Below, one piece after another: positions 26,180 to 36,201 of a DNA stretch of 38,111 bases (positions are counted from its first letter, which is position 1; the number at the start of each line of letters is the position of its first letter). The stretch covers positions 1 to 38,111 of the forward strand of contig JAJUJV010000008.1 in assembly GCA_029265155.1 (NCBI GenBank), given 5' to 3'. Both the position numbers and the translations under genes were made by a program. The notes beneath the pieces are model-generated. The model ran no database searches and was not told the origin of the DNA. It saw nothing but the letters and a program-made list of their open reading frames with translations. This DNA is from Altererythrobacter sp. GTDB taxonomy: Bacteria > Pseudomonadota > Alphaproteobacteria > Sphingomonadales > Sphingomonadaceae.

Positions 26180-26977
26180 TCAGGCCGAAGCCTGCTCGCC
26201 TTCTTTACCGAGCGCGCGGCGGCGCGGGTGGCCGCTGGCGATCCCGCCGGAAAGCTCCTTCACCCACGGGTAGGTCTTCGCGACTTCCTCGTCATAGCCG
26301 AGATTGAACACCGTCGCGCTGCGCTTCGGGCGATCCTTCTTGTGGTAGTAGGTGCCGAGCACCCGGTCCCAGAAGTAGTTGGTAATCCCGAAGTTGCCGT
26401 TCTCGTCGAAGAAGTGGTGCTCCATGTGCCGCTGCTTCATGTGCTGCACCCATCCCCACTTCGGCTTGAAGGCGAGATGCTGGATGCAGTGCATGAATTC
26501 GTAGTAGCAGGTGGTCAGCAGCCCTGTGGCGAACGCCGCCATGGCACCGCCGAAACCGCCGATCAGCCAGCCGATCGGCATCGTCGCAATGGCGATCGTC
26601 GGTAGCGTGGTGTGGAGCGCGCCGAACAGCACCGACAGATCGTTCGGGTCCTGGTGATGGTCGTAATGGATCCGCTTCCAGGTGGGCGACAGCCACTTCG
26701 ACTTCCACATCCAGCGCGAATGCAACACGTACTGATGCAGCAGGTGCCAGACCAGCGGATAGATCAGCACGCCGGCTGCGATGGCGGCGAGCGTCTGCCA
26801 CAACCCGGCCGGGTTGATGGCGAACGCCACGACACAAAGCGCCGTCAGCGCGAGATAGGTCATGATGGTGTAGTGCTGGAAATAGGCGACCACCAGCTCG
26901 CGGAAAGTCATCCGGTCGAGATAGTGGGAGCGCTTCCAGAACGGCAGATCAGCCTGCTCGGCGACCTTTTGTGACAC
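26180..26977 (-). CDS. sterol desaturase/fatty acid hydroxylase superfamily membrane protein
   Basis: His-box clusters HLLHQYVLHS, RIHYDHHQDPND, HMKQRHMEHHFF; several TM segments. Confidence 0.9.
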   Translation of the reverse strand: MSQKVAEQADLPFWKRSHYLDRMTFRELVVAYFQHYTIMTYLALTALCVVAFAINPAGLWQTLAAIAAGVLIYPLVWHLLHQYVLHSRWMWKSKWLSPTWKRIHYDHHQDPNDLSVLFGALHTTLPTIAIATMPIGWLIGGFGGAMAAFATGLLTTCYYEFMHCIQHLAFKPKWGWVQHMKQRHMEHHFFDENGNFGITNYFWDRVLGTYYHKKDRPKRSATVFNLGYDEEVAKTYPWVKELSGGIASGHPRRRALGKEGEQASA

Positions 26978-27043
26978 GGCTCATTCCTGTTTTCGAGTTG
27001 CGCGGCTCTTTATCAGAACCATCGCCCGAGGGCCATAACAGCC

Positions 27044-27080
27044 CGATCTGGGGGCACAATTCCTAGGGCAACCCAGATCG
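27044..27080. promoter_or_regulatory. 9-bp perfect inverted repeat upstream of the fatty acid hydroxylase gene
   Basis: CGATCTGGG (27044-27052) and CCCAGATCG (27072-27080), 19-nt spacer. Confidence 0.4.
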
Positions 27081-27144
27081 TATGCGTTTGACGCTTATCA
27101 AGCCCCGATGAACGGCAGCTTATGGGTATGGCGCGCTTAACCCT

Positions 27145-27185
27145 AAAAAAGGAAGGGCGCGCAAGCCGCTCGGCCTGCGCGCCCT
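27145..27185 (-). terminator. rho-independent terminator after the small Ala/Asp-rich lipoprotein gene
   Basis: Minus strand AGGGCGCGCA...TGCGCGCCCT followed by TCCTTTTTT. Confidence 0.88.
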
Positions 27186-27220
27186 GTCCCGTGCATTCGC
27201 GCCTCGCGGCGCGGAATGGC

Positions 27221-27469
27221 TTACTGAGCCGGAGCCGGCTCGGCAGCAGCGGCGTCGGCAGCAGCGGCATCGGCGTCCGCAGCAGCGGCGTCGGTGGCGT
27301 CGGCGGCAGCAGCGTCGACCGCGGCGGTGTCTTCGGCGATCGGCTCGATCGGAGCGACTTCTTCAACCACGGCGGTGTCTTCGACCGGCGCTTCTTCAGC
27401 GGCGTCGCCGCAAGCGGAAAGAGCGAGCAGAGCGGTGGCCGAGAAGGCAGCCAGAGCAATCTTCTTCAT
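27221..27469 (-). CDS. small Ala/Asp-rich lipoprotein, hypothetical
   Basis: MKKIALAAFSATALLALSACGD lipobox plus AADATDAAAADADAAAADAAAAEPAPAQ tail; dedicated terminator downstream. Confidence 0.75.
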   Translation of the reverse strand: MKKIALAAFSATALLALSACGDAAEEAPVEDTAVVEEVAPIEPIAEDTAAVDAAAADATDAAAADADAAAADAAAAEPAPAQ

Positions 27470-27567
27470 ATCAGTTTCTCCAAGAGCGGGAGCGATCCCA
27501 CAGGACTCGCATCACGCGAGCGGCCCTCAAATAGTGGCAAAAATAAGGCAGCGCAAGCGGCCCTTTT

Positions 27568-28668
27568 TCACTCCTCGGTGCGGACCAGCACCGTCTCGCC
27601 CACCAGAAAGAACAGCACGAACGGCGCCCAGGCGGCCAGCAGCGGCGGATAGCCGCCGAAGCTTCCCATCGCCAGCGCCGCATTGTCGACCACGAAGTAG
27701 GCGAAGCCGAGCGCCATGCCGATGACGGCGCGCGCGAACAGATGACCCGACCGGGCCAATCCGAAGCCCGCGACCGCCCCGAGCAGAGGCATGAGGACGG
27801 CGGAAAGCGGGCCGGAAATCTTGTGCCACCATTTGGCCTTGAGCTCGTCGGTGCGCCGGCCCGCCGCGTCCAGCGCTTCGATCGATCGGGCGAGCTGCCC
27901 GAGTGGCTCGGCGTCCGGATCGACGCGGCGAAGTTCGATCTGCTCGATCGTGATACCCGGTCCGACGACGATCGGCGCTTCGGCCTCGGCTGTCTCGGCG
28001 CTGCCCACGTCGAAAATCTGCGCATCCTCCAGGCTCCAGCCGGGATCGGCCCACCGGGCCACGGGTGCGCGGTACTGACGCACGATCATGCCCTCATCAT
28101 CGCGCTGGTAGAACGTCACCCCGCGCAGCACGGTGGATGCGCCGGTACCCCCCACCGAGGAGGCGAGCATCACGTCGTTGCCATCATTGAGGTAGATGTT
28201 GGAACGGAGCGTCGGATCGTCCGGGATTGGGCCGTAATCCGCCGCCTCCCAGGCCTTCAGCGATGACGTCGCCCGCGTGACGACCCGTTCGTTGAACACG
28301 AACGAGACCGCGGAGATCAACAGCGCCGTGAGCATCAGCGGCGCCAGGATCTGGTGGGCCGAAAGACCCGCCGCCTTCATCGCCACGACTTCGCTGTTCT
28401 GGTTGAAAGTGGCGAGCGTGATGATGGTCGCCAGCAGCACGGAATAAGGCAGGAACCGCGCGATCAGTTGCGGCACGCGCAGCGAGGCATAGCGCAGCAG
28501 ATCGGCCTGACCGTTGCCCGGATGGGCGAGGATGTCCCCGGTGTTGCTCAGCAGATCGAGCATCATCAGCACGAGCACCAGCATGACCAGCACCGCCAAG
28601 ATGCGGGTCACGAAAGTCTTGGCGAGGTACCAGGTCAGCGTGCGCGACGGGAAGAAGTCAAGCAGCAC
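27568..28668 (-). CDS. lptG: LPS export ABC transporter permease LptG
   Basis: YjgP/YjgQ family: TLTWYLAKTFVTRILAVLVMLVLVLMMLDLL; NSEVVAMKAAGLSAHQILAPLM; paired with lptF. Confidence 0.92.
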   Translation of the reverse strand: MLLDFFPSRTLTWYLAKTFVTRILAVLVMLVLVLMMLDLLSNTGDILAHPGNGQADLLRYASLRVPQLIARFLPYSVLLATIITLATFNQNSEVVAMKAAGLSAHQILAPLMLTALLISAVSFVFNERVVTRATSSLKAWEAADYGPIPDDPTLRSNIYLNDGNDVMLASSVGGTGASTVLRGVTFYQRDDEGMIVRQYRAPVARWADPGWSLEDAQIFDVGSAETAEAEAPIVVGPGITIEQIELRRVDPDAEPLGQLARSIEALDAAGRRTDELKAKWWHKISGPLSAVLMPLLGAVAGFGLARSGHLFARAVIGMALGFAYFVVDNAALAMGSFGGYPPLLAAWAPFVLFFLVGETVLVRTEE

Positions 28669-29902
28669 CCACTGCCTCCTCTCCGTCGGCGTCCTGGGTG
28701 GGGCGGCCGCGATCGCGCCGCTTGAGCAGCGCCCGGATCCGCTTGCTCAACTTGGCGTACACGCTTTCGAGCGCGCCGATCGCCTGCCCGCCGGGCACGA
28801 AGGCCACGCGATAGTACATCCAGGCGATCAGCGCGCCGAACACGACGAATGGGCCCCATAGCGCAAGGATCGGGTCGATTCGGCCGAGCGCCGCCACTTC
28901 CTGCCCGTACTGATTGATCTTGTGATAGGAGACCACCATTACGATCGACACGAACACCCCAAGCGCCGAAGTCGATCGCTTGGGAGGGATCGCGAGCGCC
29001 ACCGCCAGCAGCGGCAGCATCGCCATCATGATCACCTCGACCATGCGATAGCTGAAAGCCGCCTGCCCTTCGACGCGGGCCGCATCGGCGACATCTTCTT
29101 CGCGCCAGCCGAGCTCGAAGAGCTCCGGAAGCAGGTATTCTCGCGCTTCGCCGCCGCGGGTCCGGAACTCCTCGATCCGCGGCAAGTCGATCGGCAGATC
29201 GTGACGCGCAAAGCTGAGCACGCGCGGCGTCTGCCCCGGCATGTCCTGCACGATCGTGCCATCCGAGAGCCGCAGGATGATGGTGTTGCGGTCCTCCTCG
29301 TTGGCGAGGAACCGGCCCTCGCTCGCGGAGATCGACATCACCTGGCCTTCGTCGTTGGCGATGCGGGCAAAAATCCCGAGCAGTTGCCGCCCCTCGTCGC
29401 GGCTTTCCTCGATCCGCAGCGCCACGCGGTCTTCGATGGCGGTAAATTCGCCGACCCGGATCGCCGCGCCCAAGGCTCCTGAGCGCAGCTCGAAGTCGAG
29501 CTGTTCGTAGCCATAGCGGGCGAGCGGCTGCCAGTAGCCGACGATCGCGAAGTTCACTCCCATCAGCACCAGCGTGATGAGGTAGGGCACGCGCAGCAGC
29601 CGCGTGTAGCTCATGCCGACCGCGCGCAGCACGTCGAGTTCGCTGCTCACCGCCAGCTTGCGGAACGCGAACAGGATGCCGAGCATCAGCCCCAGCGGGA
29701 TCGCCAGCCCGGCATATTCCGGGATCAGGTTCACCAGCATCCGGAACACGATGGTGATCGGCCCACCCTCGGTGGAGACGAACTCCATCAGCCGCAGCAT
29801 CTTTTCCAGCATCAGCAGTGATGCGGCGAGCAGGAACACGCCGAACATCGGCACGATCGTGAGCCGGAACACGTAGCGATCGATGGCGGTGAACAGTCTC
29901 AA
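28658..29902 (-). CDS. lptF: LPS export ABC transporter permease LptF
   Basis: YjgP/YjgQ family: IDRYVFRLTIVPMFGVFLLAASLLMLEKMLRLMEF; SSELDVLRAVGMSYTRLLRVPY; overlaps lptG. Confidence 0.92.
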   Translation of the reverse strand: MRLFTAIDRYVFRLTIVPMFGVFLLAASLLMLEKMLRLMEFVSTEGGPITIVFRMLVNLIPEYAGLAIPLGLMLGILFAFRKLAVSSELDVLRAVGMSYTRLLRVPYLITLVLMGVNFAIVGYWQPLARYGYEQLDFELRSGALGAAIRVGEFTAIEDRVALRIEESRDEGRQLLGIFARIANDEGQVMSISASEGRFLANEEDRNTIILRLSDGTIVQDMPGQTPRVLSFARHDLPIDLPRIEEFRTRGGEAREYLLPELFELGWREEDVADAARVEGQAAFSYRMVEVIMMAMLPLLAVALAIPPKRSTSALGVFVSIVMVVSYHKINQYGQEVAALGRIDPILALWGPFVVFGALIAWMYYRVAFVPGGQAIGALESVYAKLSKRIRALLKRRDRGRPTQDADGEEAVGAA

Positions 29903-29997
29903 GACAGGTATACGGCTCGCGCGGCTGGTGGTTTCGCGCGGGCGCTATAACCACCGCGGCGCGTCAGGTCATGCCCGTAATGCGCCGCCGTTATGCG

Positions 29998-30399
29998 TCA
30001 CGCTTTCTCGAGAGTGCACTGCAGCGGGTGCTGGTTCTCGCGCGCGAAATCCATCACCTGGTTCACCTTGGTCTCGGCGACTTCGTAAGGAAAGATTCCG
30101 CACACGCCGACCCCGCGCTGGTGCACGTGCAGCATGACGCGGGTGGCCTGCTCCAGGTCCATGCGGAAGAAGCGTTTGAGCACCATGACGACGAACTCCA
30201 TCGGCGTGTAGTCGTCGTTGAGCATCAGCACTTTGTACTGGCTGGGCTTCTTGGGCCGGGCCCGCGTGCGCGTGGCGACACCGGCCTGCCCCTCGCCATC
30301 GTTTACCCCAGCACCATCATCGCCTTCGTCGGCACAGACCGGCTGGGCGAAGCGATGGCTGAGGCGCGTGGCGGTAATGACGGCAGAGCTCCGGGACAT
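29998..30399 (-). CDS. clpS: ATP-dependent Clp protease adapter ClpS
   Basis: [79 protein letters not shown]. Confidence 0.96.
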   Translation of the reverse strand: MSRSSAVITATRLSHRFAQPVCADEGDDGAGVNDGEGQAGVATRTRARPKKPSQYKVLMLNDDYTPMEFVVMVLKRFFRMDLEQATRVMLHVHQRGVGVCGIFPYEVAETKVNQVMDFARENQHPLQCTLEKA

Positions 30400-30461
30400 G
30401 GCTTGAGGAAATATCGTATCGAAAGCCGCTCTAGCAAGATGCACGCGCAGCGAAATGGCAA

Positions 30462-30492
30462 TCGGGCCGGACAGTTGCCTGCCCGGCCCGAG
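30462..30492 (-). terminator. stem-loop downstream of phasin gene (weak T tract)
   Basis: TCGGGCCGGACAG-ttg-CTGCCCGGCCCGA. Confidence 0.55.
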
Positions 30493-30536
30493 AAATCCGC
30501 CAAAGGAGAGGGGTCGGCGGATAAAGGCGTTGCGGC

Positions 30537-31292
30537 TCAGGCCGCCTTGGACAGCTTCTCGGTCGCAGCGTCGATGCGGCCGGAAATCGGAGCGAAGGCT
30601 TCCGTCGCGAGCTTCATTACCGCTTCGGTGTTCTTCGAGGTGGTCGCAACCAGCGCGTCGAAGTTGCGGCGAGCGATACGGCTCTGCAACTGGAACAGCT
30701 CGGTCGGGCTCTTCACCGCGGCCATTTCCCGCAGGTCGGCCGTCAGGGCCTCATAAGCGCTCTTGGCTTCCTCGGTATAGACTTTGCCGAGGTCTTGCGC
30801 GCCGCCGGCGAGAATCTTGCCGCTCTCGACGAGCGCTTCGACATTGCCTTTGGCGAACTCGGTTGCTTCGTGAAGCGCCGCGGTGCTCTGCTCGTAAGCG
30901 TCGCGGGCGCGGTTCTGGAACTCACCGAAAGCCTGATTGATCGGCTGGGTGAAATCGGGGTTGGCGGTTGCCATGATCTTTTCCTTCAACTCGGAAATGG
31001 TGGGTCTTCCTGCGAAACCAGGCGATGCTGCCTCGGCAGGCTCGGCGCTCGCAGAAGCGGGCGCCGGCTCGCCGGCCGGCATATCTGCACTGGGTTTGGA
31101 CGCCGCCTTCTCGGGTGCGGCGTTCCGGGTCTTGTCCGGACCGGTTCCGTCCGTCTGCTCCAACTTGTTCAGAGCAGCGGCGGCCGGCTGCCCGGCTTTA
31201 GCCGACGATCCGGAGGCTTCGGCGCGACCAACTGCCGGGACCTTGGCCTTCCCCCCGTTCGGGGTGGTCTTACCTGTATCGCCTGCCATCAC
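30537..31292 (-). CDS. phasin family protein
   Basis: C-terminal phasin domain: [55 protein letters not shown]...[22 protein letters not shown]. Confidence 0.92.
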   Translation of the reverse strand: MMAGDTGKTTPNGGKAKVPAVGRAEASGSSAKAGQPAAAALNKLEQTDGTGPDKTRNAAPEKAASKPSADMPAGEPAPASASAEPAEAASPGFAGRPTISELKEKIMATANPDFTQPINQAFGEFQNRARDAYEQSTAALHEATEFAKGNVEALVESGKILAGGAQDLGKVYTEEAKSAYEALTADLREMAAVKSPTELFQLQSRIARRNFDALVATTSKNTEAVMKLATEAFAPISGRIDAATEKLSKAA

Positions 31293-31325
31293 TTCCTCTT
31301 TCTGCCTGCACAGTTAGAGATTTGC

Positions 31326-31362
31326 TGCAATGCACAATAAGAGCGCAGGCGCAGAACGTCAA
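31326..31362 (-). promoter_or_regulatory. sigma70-like promoter of phasin gene with PhaR-like operator
   Basis: Minus strand TTGACG (31362-31357), 17-nt spacer, TATTGT (31339-31334), with the TGC-ATT-GCA palindrome at 31326-31334 overlapping the -10 end. Confidence 0.6.
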
Positions 31363-31396
31363 TGTTTTTTGTGCGACGCAGCGCGCGTTAGCCGCC

Positions 31397-33271
31397 TCAG
31401 CGCAAAGTGACGTAAGTGCCCGGAGCGTCGCCCAACTCTACGCCGCCATCCCGGCCCGGCTGGCGCACGCCCTCCGCCGCGACGGTTTCGGGCGCTTGCG
31501 CCTGGAGCCACTGCAGCCAGTCGGGCCACCAGCTTCCCGGATGTTCCTCCGCAGCATCGAGGAAGACGGCCAGGGAGCTGGCGGGCTCCTGGCTGGTCCA
31601 ATACTGATATTTGCCCGCGGCGGGCGGATTGACGACGCCGGCGATGTGCCCGCTGCCGGCGAGGACGAACCGCGTCGGCCCGCGCAGATGCGACAGGAGG
31701 CGGAACACGCTTTCGGCCGGGGCGATGTGATCCTCCCGCCCCGCCTGAACGTAAGCCGGCGTTTCGATCAGCCGCAGGTCGATGCGGGTTCCGTCCGCCT
31801 CCAGCGCGTCGGGCTGGACCAACAGGTTCTCGGCATAGCAGTCGCGCAGATAGGCCTGGTGCCACCTTGCCGGCAGATTGGTGACGTCGCCGTTCCAGTG
31901 CAGCAGATCGAACGCCGGATAGTCTTCGCCCAGCAAGTAGTGATTGACCACGGTGTTCCAGATCAGGTCCGTGCCGCGCAGCAGGTTGAACGTCGCGGCC
32001 ATATAGCGGCCGTCCAGATACCCGCCCTGCGCGGCCTGGCGGACAAGGTCGAGCTGGGCTTCGTCGATGAAGACCTTAAGATCGCCGGCACGTTCGAAAT
32101 CGACCTGGGCGGTGAGGAAGGTGGCGCTCGCCACTTTGTCAGCCTGCCCGCGCCGGGCGAGGATTGCCAGCGTGGCGGCGAGCGTGGTGCCCGCGACGCA
32201 ATAGCCGATCGTATGCACAGCGGCCACACCAAGCCGGTCCCGCACCACCTCGATCGCCTCGATCTGGGCGCGGACATAGTCGTCCCAGCCGACCTCGGCC
32301 ATGCTCTCGTCGGCTGAGCGCCACGAGACCATGAATACGCTGACCCCGTTATCGACCGCCCATTTGACGAAGCTTTTCTTCGGGTTGAGGTCGAGGATGT
32401 AGAAGCGGTTGATCCATGGCGGGAAGATCACCAGCGGCGTCGCCAGCACCCGCTCGGTCGCGGGGGTATACTGGATCAGCTCGAACAACTCGGTGCGGTA
32501 AACGACCTTACCCGGGGTGCAGGCGATGTTCTCGCCAAGGCGGAATTGGCTCTCGTCGGTGTGAGTAAGCTGGCCTTTCTCCAGATCGCGGGCCAGCCGC
32601 TCCATGCCGAGCACGAGGTTCGCGCCGCTGGTCTCGATGGTGCGCTCGAGCACCACCGGGTTGGTCAGCGGGAAGTTGGCCGGGCTCATCGCGTCGATCA
32701 CACTGCGGGTCGCGAACCGCAGTTGCTCGCGCTCGCGCTCCGACAGCCCTTCCACGTCGTCCACCGCTTCGAGGATCCGTTCCGCGAGCAGCAGGTAGGT
32801 CTGGTGCATCAGCGCGAAAACGGGCTGTTCGCGCCAGGCGGCATCGGCGAATCGCTTGTCCTGCCGCGGCAGACGGACTTCCGGTCCGTCGATGCCGGAA
32901 CCGGGGCCGATGCCGTATTGCGCCAGCACCTGCTCCCACAGCGCCAAGCCTTCCTCGACCAGCCGCGCCTGGCGCGCCGGATCGAGCCAGGGCATCTGCT
33001 TATACCAGCCCTGCATCAGCCCCATCCACTGCGCCGGATCGGTGAACAACGGGACCGGCATTGCGGGTATTGCCTGCTGCTCGTGAAACTCGAGCCACAT
33101 CCGCTGCAGCCGGAGTGCCGCTTCGCCCCATTCGGCCGCCGCGTCTCCGTTGGGCGATTCGCCCGCTTCGGGCAGCAATACCGCAAGCATCTGCCGCGCC
33201 GTCTCGCCCTGGATGCGGAGCATCTCGGAAAACAGTTCGGCGGCGGGCGGCGCGGCGTCGATCTCGCTCAT
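31397..33271 (-). CDS. phaC: class I poly(3-hydroxyalkanoate) synthase PhaC
   Basis: PPWINRFYILDLNPKKSFVKWAVDNGVSVFMVSWRSADESMAEVGWDDYV; GYCVAGTTLAATLAIL lipase-box-like Cys; DHIAPAESVFRL; GSGHIAGVVNPP. Confidence 0.96.
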   Translation of the reverse strand: MSEIDAAPPAAELFSEMLRIQGETARQMLAVLLPEAGESPNGDAAAEWGEAALRLQRMWLEFHEQQAIPAMPVPLFTDPAQWMGLMQGWYKQMPWLDPARQARLVEEGLALWEQVLAQYGIGPGSGIDGPEVRLPRQDKRFADAAWREQPVFALMHQTYLLLAERILEAVDDVEGLSEREREQLRFATRSVIDAMSPANFPLTNPVVLERTIETSGANLVLGMERLARDLEKGQLTHTDESQFRLGENIACTPGKVVYRTELFELIQYTPATERVLATPLVIFPPWINRFYILDLNPKKSFVKWAVDNGVSVFMVSWRSADESMAEVGWDDYVRAQIEAIEVVRDRLGVAAVHTIGYCVAGTTLAATLAILARRGQADKVASATFLTAQVDFERAGDLKVFIDEAQLDLVRQAAQGGYLDGRYMAATFNLLRGTDLIWNTVVNHYLLGEDYPAFDLLHWNGDVTNLPARWHQAYLRDCYAENLLVQPDALEADGTRIDLRLIETPAYVQAGREDHIAPAESVFRLLSHLRGPTRFVLAGSGHIAGVVNPPAAGKYQYWTSQEPASSLAVFLDAAEEHPGSWWPDWLQWLQAQAPETVAAEGVRQPGRDGGVELGDAPGTYVTLR

Positions 33272-33427
33272 TGCCCGCCACCATACGCAGCATCGCGGGA
33301 ATTGGGAGACCTTGCCGCATCCGACGGCGGCGAGCGATCATCGCGCGATTGCGCTGAAGCCCCGATTCCGTCACAGAAGTTGCGCCGCGAATGGTCGCGG
33401 CGCACAATTTCCAACGGACACGAGGTC

Positions 33428-34627
33428 ATGGATACCGATTTCTACCGCATCAAGCGCCTGCCGCCCTATGTCATCGCCGAAGTCAACGCGATGCGGGCAG
33501 CAGCACGCGCCAGCGGCAGAGACATCATCGACCTCGGCATGGGCAACCCGGACCTGCCGCCGCCGCAGCACGTAATCGACAAGCTGTGCGAAGTGGCCCG
33601 CGACCCGGACGCGCATGGCTATTCGCAGTCCAAGGGCATTCCCGGCCTGCGCAAAGCCCAAGCCAACTACTACCAGCGCCGCTGGGGCGTCGAGCTCGAT
33701 CCCGAGAGCGAAGTCGTGGTCACGCTCGGCTCGAAGGAAGGGCTCGCCAGCCTCGCCACGGCGATCACCGCGCCCGGGGACACGATCCTTGCGCCCAACC
33801 CGAGTTACCCGATCCATACGTTCGGCTTCATCATCGCCGGGGCTTCGATCCGTTCGGTCCCGACTACGCCCGACGAACGCTATTGGGAATCGCTCGACCG
33901 GGCGATGAACTTCACGGCTCCGCGGCCGACGGTGCTGGTGGTGAACTATCCGTCCAATCCCACGGCCGAAGTGGTCGATCTCGCTTTCTACCAGCGGCTG
34001 GTCGACTGGGCGAAAGAGAACAAGGTCTGGGTCTTGTCCGACCTCGCCTATTCGGAGCTTTACTACAACGGCCAGCCGACGCCCTCGATCCTCCAGGCCA
34101 AGGGGGCGAAGGATGTGGCGGTCGAGTTTACCTCGCTGAGCAAGACCTTCTCGATGGCGGGCTGGCGGATCGGCTTCGCGGTCGGCAACAAGACGCTGAT
34201 CGCCGCGCTGACCCGGGTGAAGAGCTACATCGATTACGGCGCGTTCACTCCGCTCCAGGCGGCGGCCTGCGCCGCGCTCAACGGCCCGCAAGACCACGTC
34301 GAGACCAATCGCCAACTCTATCACAAGCGGCGCGACGTGCTGGTTGAAGCGTTCGGCCGCGCCGGATGGGATATCCCCGCCCCGCCCGCCTCTATGTTCG
34401 CCTGGGCCCCGCTGCCTCCGGCCCTGAAAAACATGGGCAGCCTGGAGTTCTCCAAGCAGCTGCTAACCCATGCCGACGTCGCAGTCGCGCCGGGTGTCGG
34501 CTATGGCGAAGACGGCGAAGGGTACGTGCGGATCGCGCTGGTCGAGAACGAGCAGCGGCTGCGCCAGGCGGCGCGCAACGTGAAGCGGTACTTGCAGTCG
34601 ATGGGCGTCAACAGCTCGGCCGCGTAA
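33428..34627 (+). CDS. PLP-dependent class I/II aminotransferase, alanine transaminase (AlaC)-like
   Basis: MDTDFYRIKRLPPYVIAEVNAMRAAARASGRDIIDLGMGNPDLPPP; SLSKTFSMAGWRIGFAVGN PLP-lysine motif. Confidence 0.93.
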   Translation: MDTDFYRIKRLPPYVIAEVNAMRAAARASGRDIIDLGMGNPDLPPPQHVIDKLCEVARDPDAHGYSQSKGIPGLRKAQANYYQRRWGVELDPESEVVVTLGSKEGLASLATAITAPGDTILAPNPSYPIHTFGFIIAGASIRSVPTTPDERYWESLDRAMNFTAPRPTVLVVNYPSNPTAEVVDLAFYQRLVDWAKENKVWVLSDLAYSELYYNGQPTPSILQAKGAKDVAVEFTSLSKTFSMAGWRIGFAVGNKTLIAALTRVKSYIDYGAFTPLQAAACAALNGPQDHVETNRQLYHKRRDVLVEAFGRAGWDIPAPPASMFAWAPLPPALKNMGSLEFSKQLLTHADVAVAPGVGYGEDGEGYVRIALVENEQRLRQAARNVKRYLQSMGVNSSAA

Positions 34628-34637
34628 CCGATCGTTG

Positions 34638-34666
34638 ACCGGGCGGGCCGACGAAACCCGCCCGGT
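34638..34666 (+). terminator. stem-loop after aminotransferase gene
   Basis: ACCGGGCGGG-ccgacgaaa-CCCGCCCGGT perfect 10-bp stem; little T tract. Confidence 0.55.
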
Positions 34667-34776
34667 TCATCGACAACGGGTTTGTCGCCGGCCGTTTTGC
34701 TGTTACGTCGAGAAAAGATAGCAAGCTACTTATCGGCCGGAAGAGCCGCGGTAGCCCGGTGAGAGGACGGCAGCGT

Positions 34777-36201
34777 ATGGCGCAGGGAGTCGCAGGTGAA
34801 TCGGCGATGGGACACGGGGGCACGCTCGATGTCGCCAAGTTCCTGCATGGGCTGCCTTTCACCCGGTTCCACATCCACCTGCTGGTAATCTGCTCGCTCG
34901 TCACGTTCTTCGACGGGCTCGATTTCTCGCTGATCGCCTACACGCTGCCTTACTTGCGCGAGAGCATGGACCTGAGCGACGCGATGACGGGCTACGTCAG
35001 CTCGGCCGCGTTTCTTGGGCAGATGATCGGCTCGCTAGTCGGGTCCTACATCGCCGACATCGTCGGGCGCCGGCCGGTGATCATCTGGTGCACGATCCTC
35101 TCGGCCTTACTGACTTTCGCGACCGGGCTCGCCAACACGCCCGAGATGCTGATCGTGCTGCGGCTGATCGGCGGCCTGGCGATCGGCGGCCTGCTCGCCC
35201 CTGCCTGGGCGATCAACATCGAATCGATGCCGGCGGGCAAGAAGGCGCTGTCGGTGACGATCATCATGCTCGGCTTCAGCGCCGGCGGGGCGATGGCCGG
35301 GCAAGTGACAAACTTCATCGCGCCTTATTACGGCTGGGAAGGCGTGTTCTTCTTCTGCGGCGCGGCGACGGGGATCCTGGCCTTCGCGCTGTTCTTCACG
35401 ATGCCCGAATCGGCCCGCTGGATGGTCGCCAAAGGCAAGCCCGCCGCCGAAGTGCTCCCGGTGCTCAGCCGGTTCGAGCCGAGCATCGCCAAGATCGGCT
35501 ACAGCGAAGTCGTGCTGTCCGACGAGCGCAAGGCGAGCCGCAAGCAGGATCCACTGACCAATCTGATGGAACTGTTCCGCGGCACGCTGGCAATCATCAC
35601 GCCGCTGATCTGGCTGACTTACTTCTTCTCGTCGTTTGCCATCTACCTGAAGGCGAGCTTCGGCGTGCTGTTCATGGAAGAGCTGGGGATCGAACGGACG
35701 ATGGCCGCCAACCTGGGCTCGATCGGCGGCATCGTCGGCGCGATCGGCGGCGTGCTGCTGCTGTGGTTCACCGAGAAGCGCGGGCCGGCGTGGATCGCCA
35801 TTGCCCCGCTGATCGGCATTCCACTGGCGCTGTGGATCGGGTCGGGCCTGTTGCTCGGCGGACCGCTGTTCATTCCGGTGATCCTGGCAGGGTCGATCAT
35901 GATCGGCGCCGGGCATGCCGCGGTGATTTCGATCACCAGCATCTATTATCCGAGCGCGGTGCGCTCGACCGGCGGCGGCTGGGCCAGCTTCATGGCCAAG
36001 TTCGCCGCGGTCGCCGCGCCGATCCTGGGCGGCTATTACTTCCTCGCCGACCAGCGCGCGGTGCTTGACGGATACCTGTTCACCGGCCTGTGCCTTGCCG
36101 GCGTGGTGCTCGGGCTGCTGGTGCTGTCGGTGTTCGCCAAGCGTCTGCTCGCCGAGCAGGCCGGCGAGGAGCAGACCGCGGCGGAGCCGGCAACGGCATG
36201 A
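34777..36201 (+). CDS. MFS transporter, aromatic acid:H+ symporter-like
   Basis: FFDGLDFSLIAYTLPYLRESMDLSDAMTGYVSSAAFLGQMIGSLVGSYIADIVGRRPVII; 12-TM; SD GAGAGG before ATG 34777. Confidence 0.9.
   Translation: MAQGVAGESAMGHGGTLDVAKFLHGLPFTRFHIHLLVICSLVTFFDGLDFSLIAYTLPYLRESMDLSDAMTGYVSSAAFLGQMIGSLVGSYIADIVGRRPVIIWCTILSALLTFATGLANTPEMLIVLRLIGGLAIGGLLAPAWAINIESMPAGKKALSVTIIMLGFSAGGAMAGQVTNFIAPYYGWEGVFFFCGAATGILAFALFFTMPESARWMVAKGKPAAEVLPVLSRFEPSIAKIGYSEVVLSDERKASRKQDPLTNLMELFRGTLAIITPLIWLTYFFSSFAIYLKASFGVLFMEELGIERTMAANLGSIGGIVGAIGGVLLLWFTEKRGPAWIAIAPLIGIPLALWIGSGLLLGGPLFIPVILAGSIMIGAGHAAVISITSIYYPSAVRSTGGGWASFMAKFAAVAAPILGGYYFLADQRAVLDGYLFTGLCLAGVVLGLLVLSVFAKRLLAEQAGEEQTAAEPATA

Noticed and set aside
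27230-27320. CRISPR-like array
   Set aside because: Short GC-rich units without spacers; it is a coding low-complexity Ala/Asp tail.
32546-33427. N-terminal extension of the aminotransferase ORF
   Set aside because: Lies antisense to phaC; the conserved aminotransferase N-terminus begins at MDTDFYRIKRLPPYV (33428).
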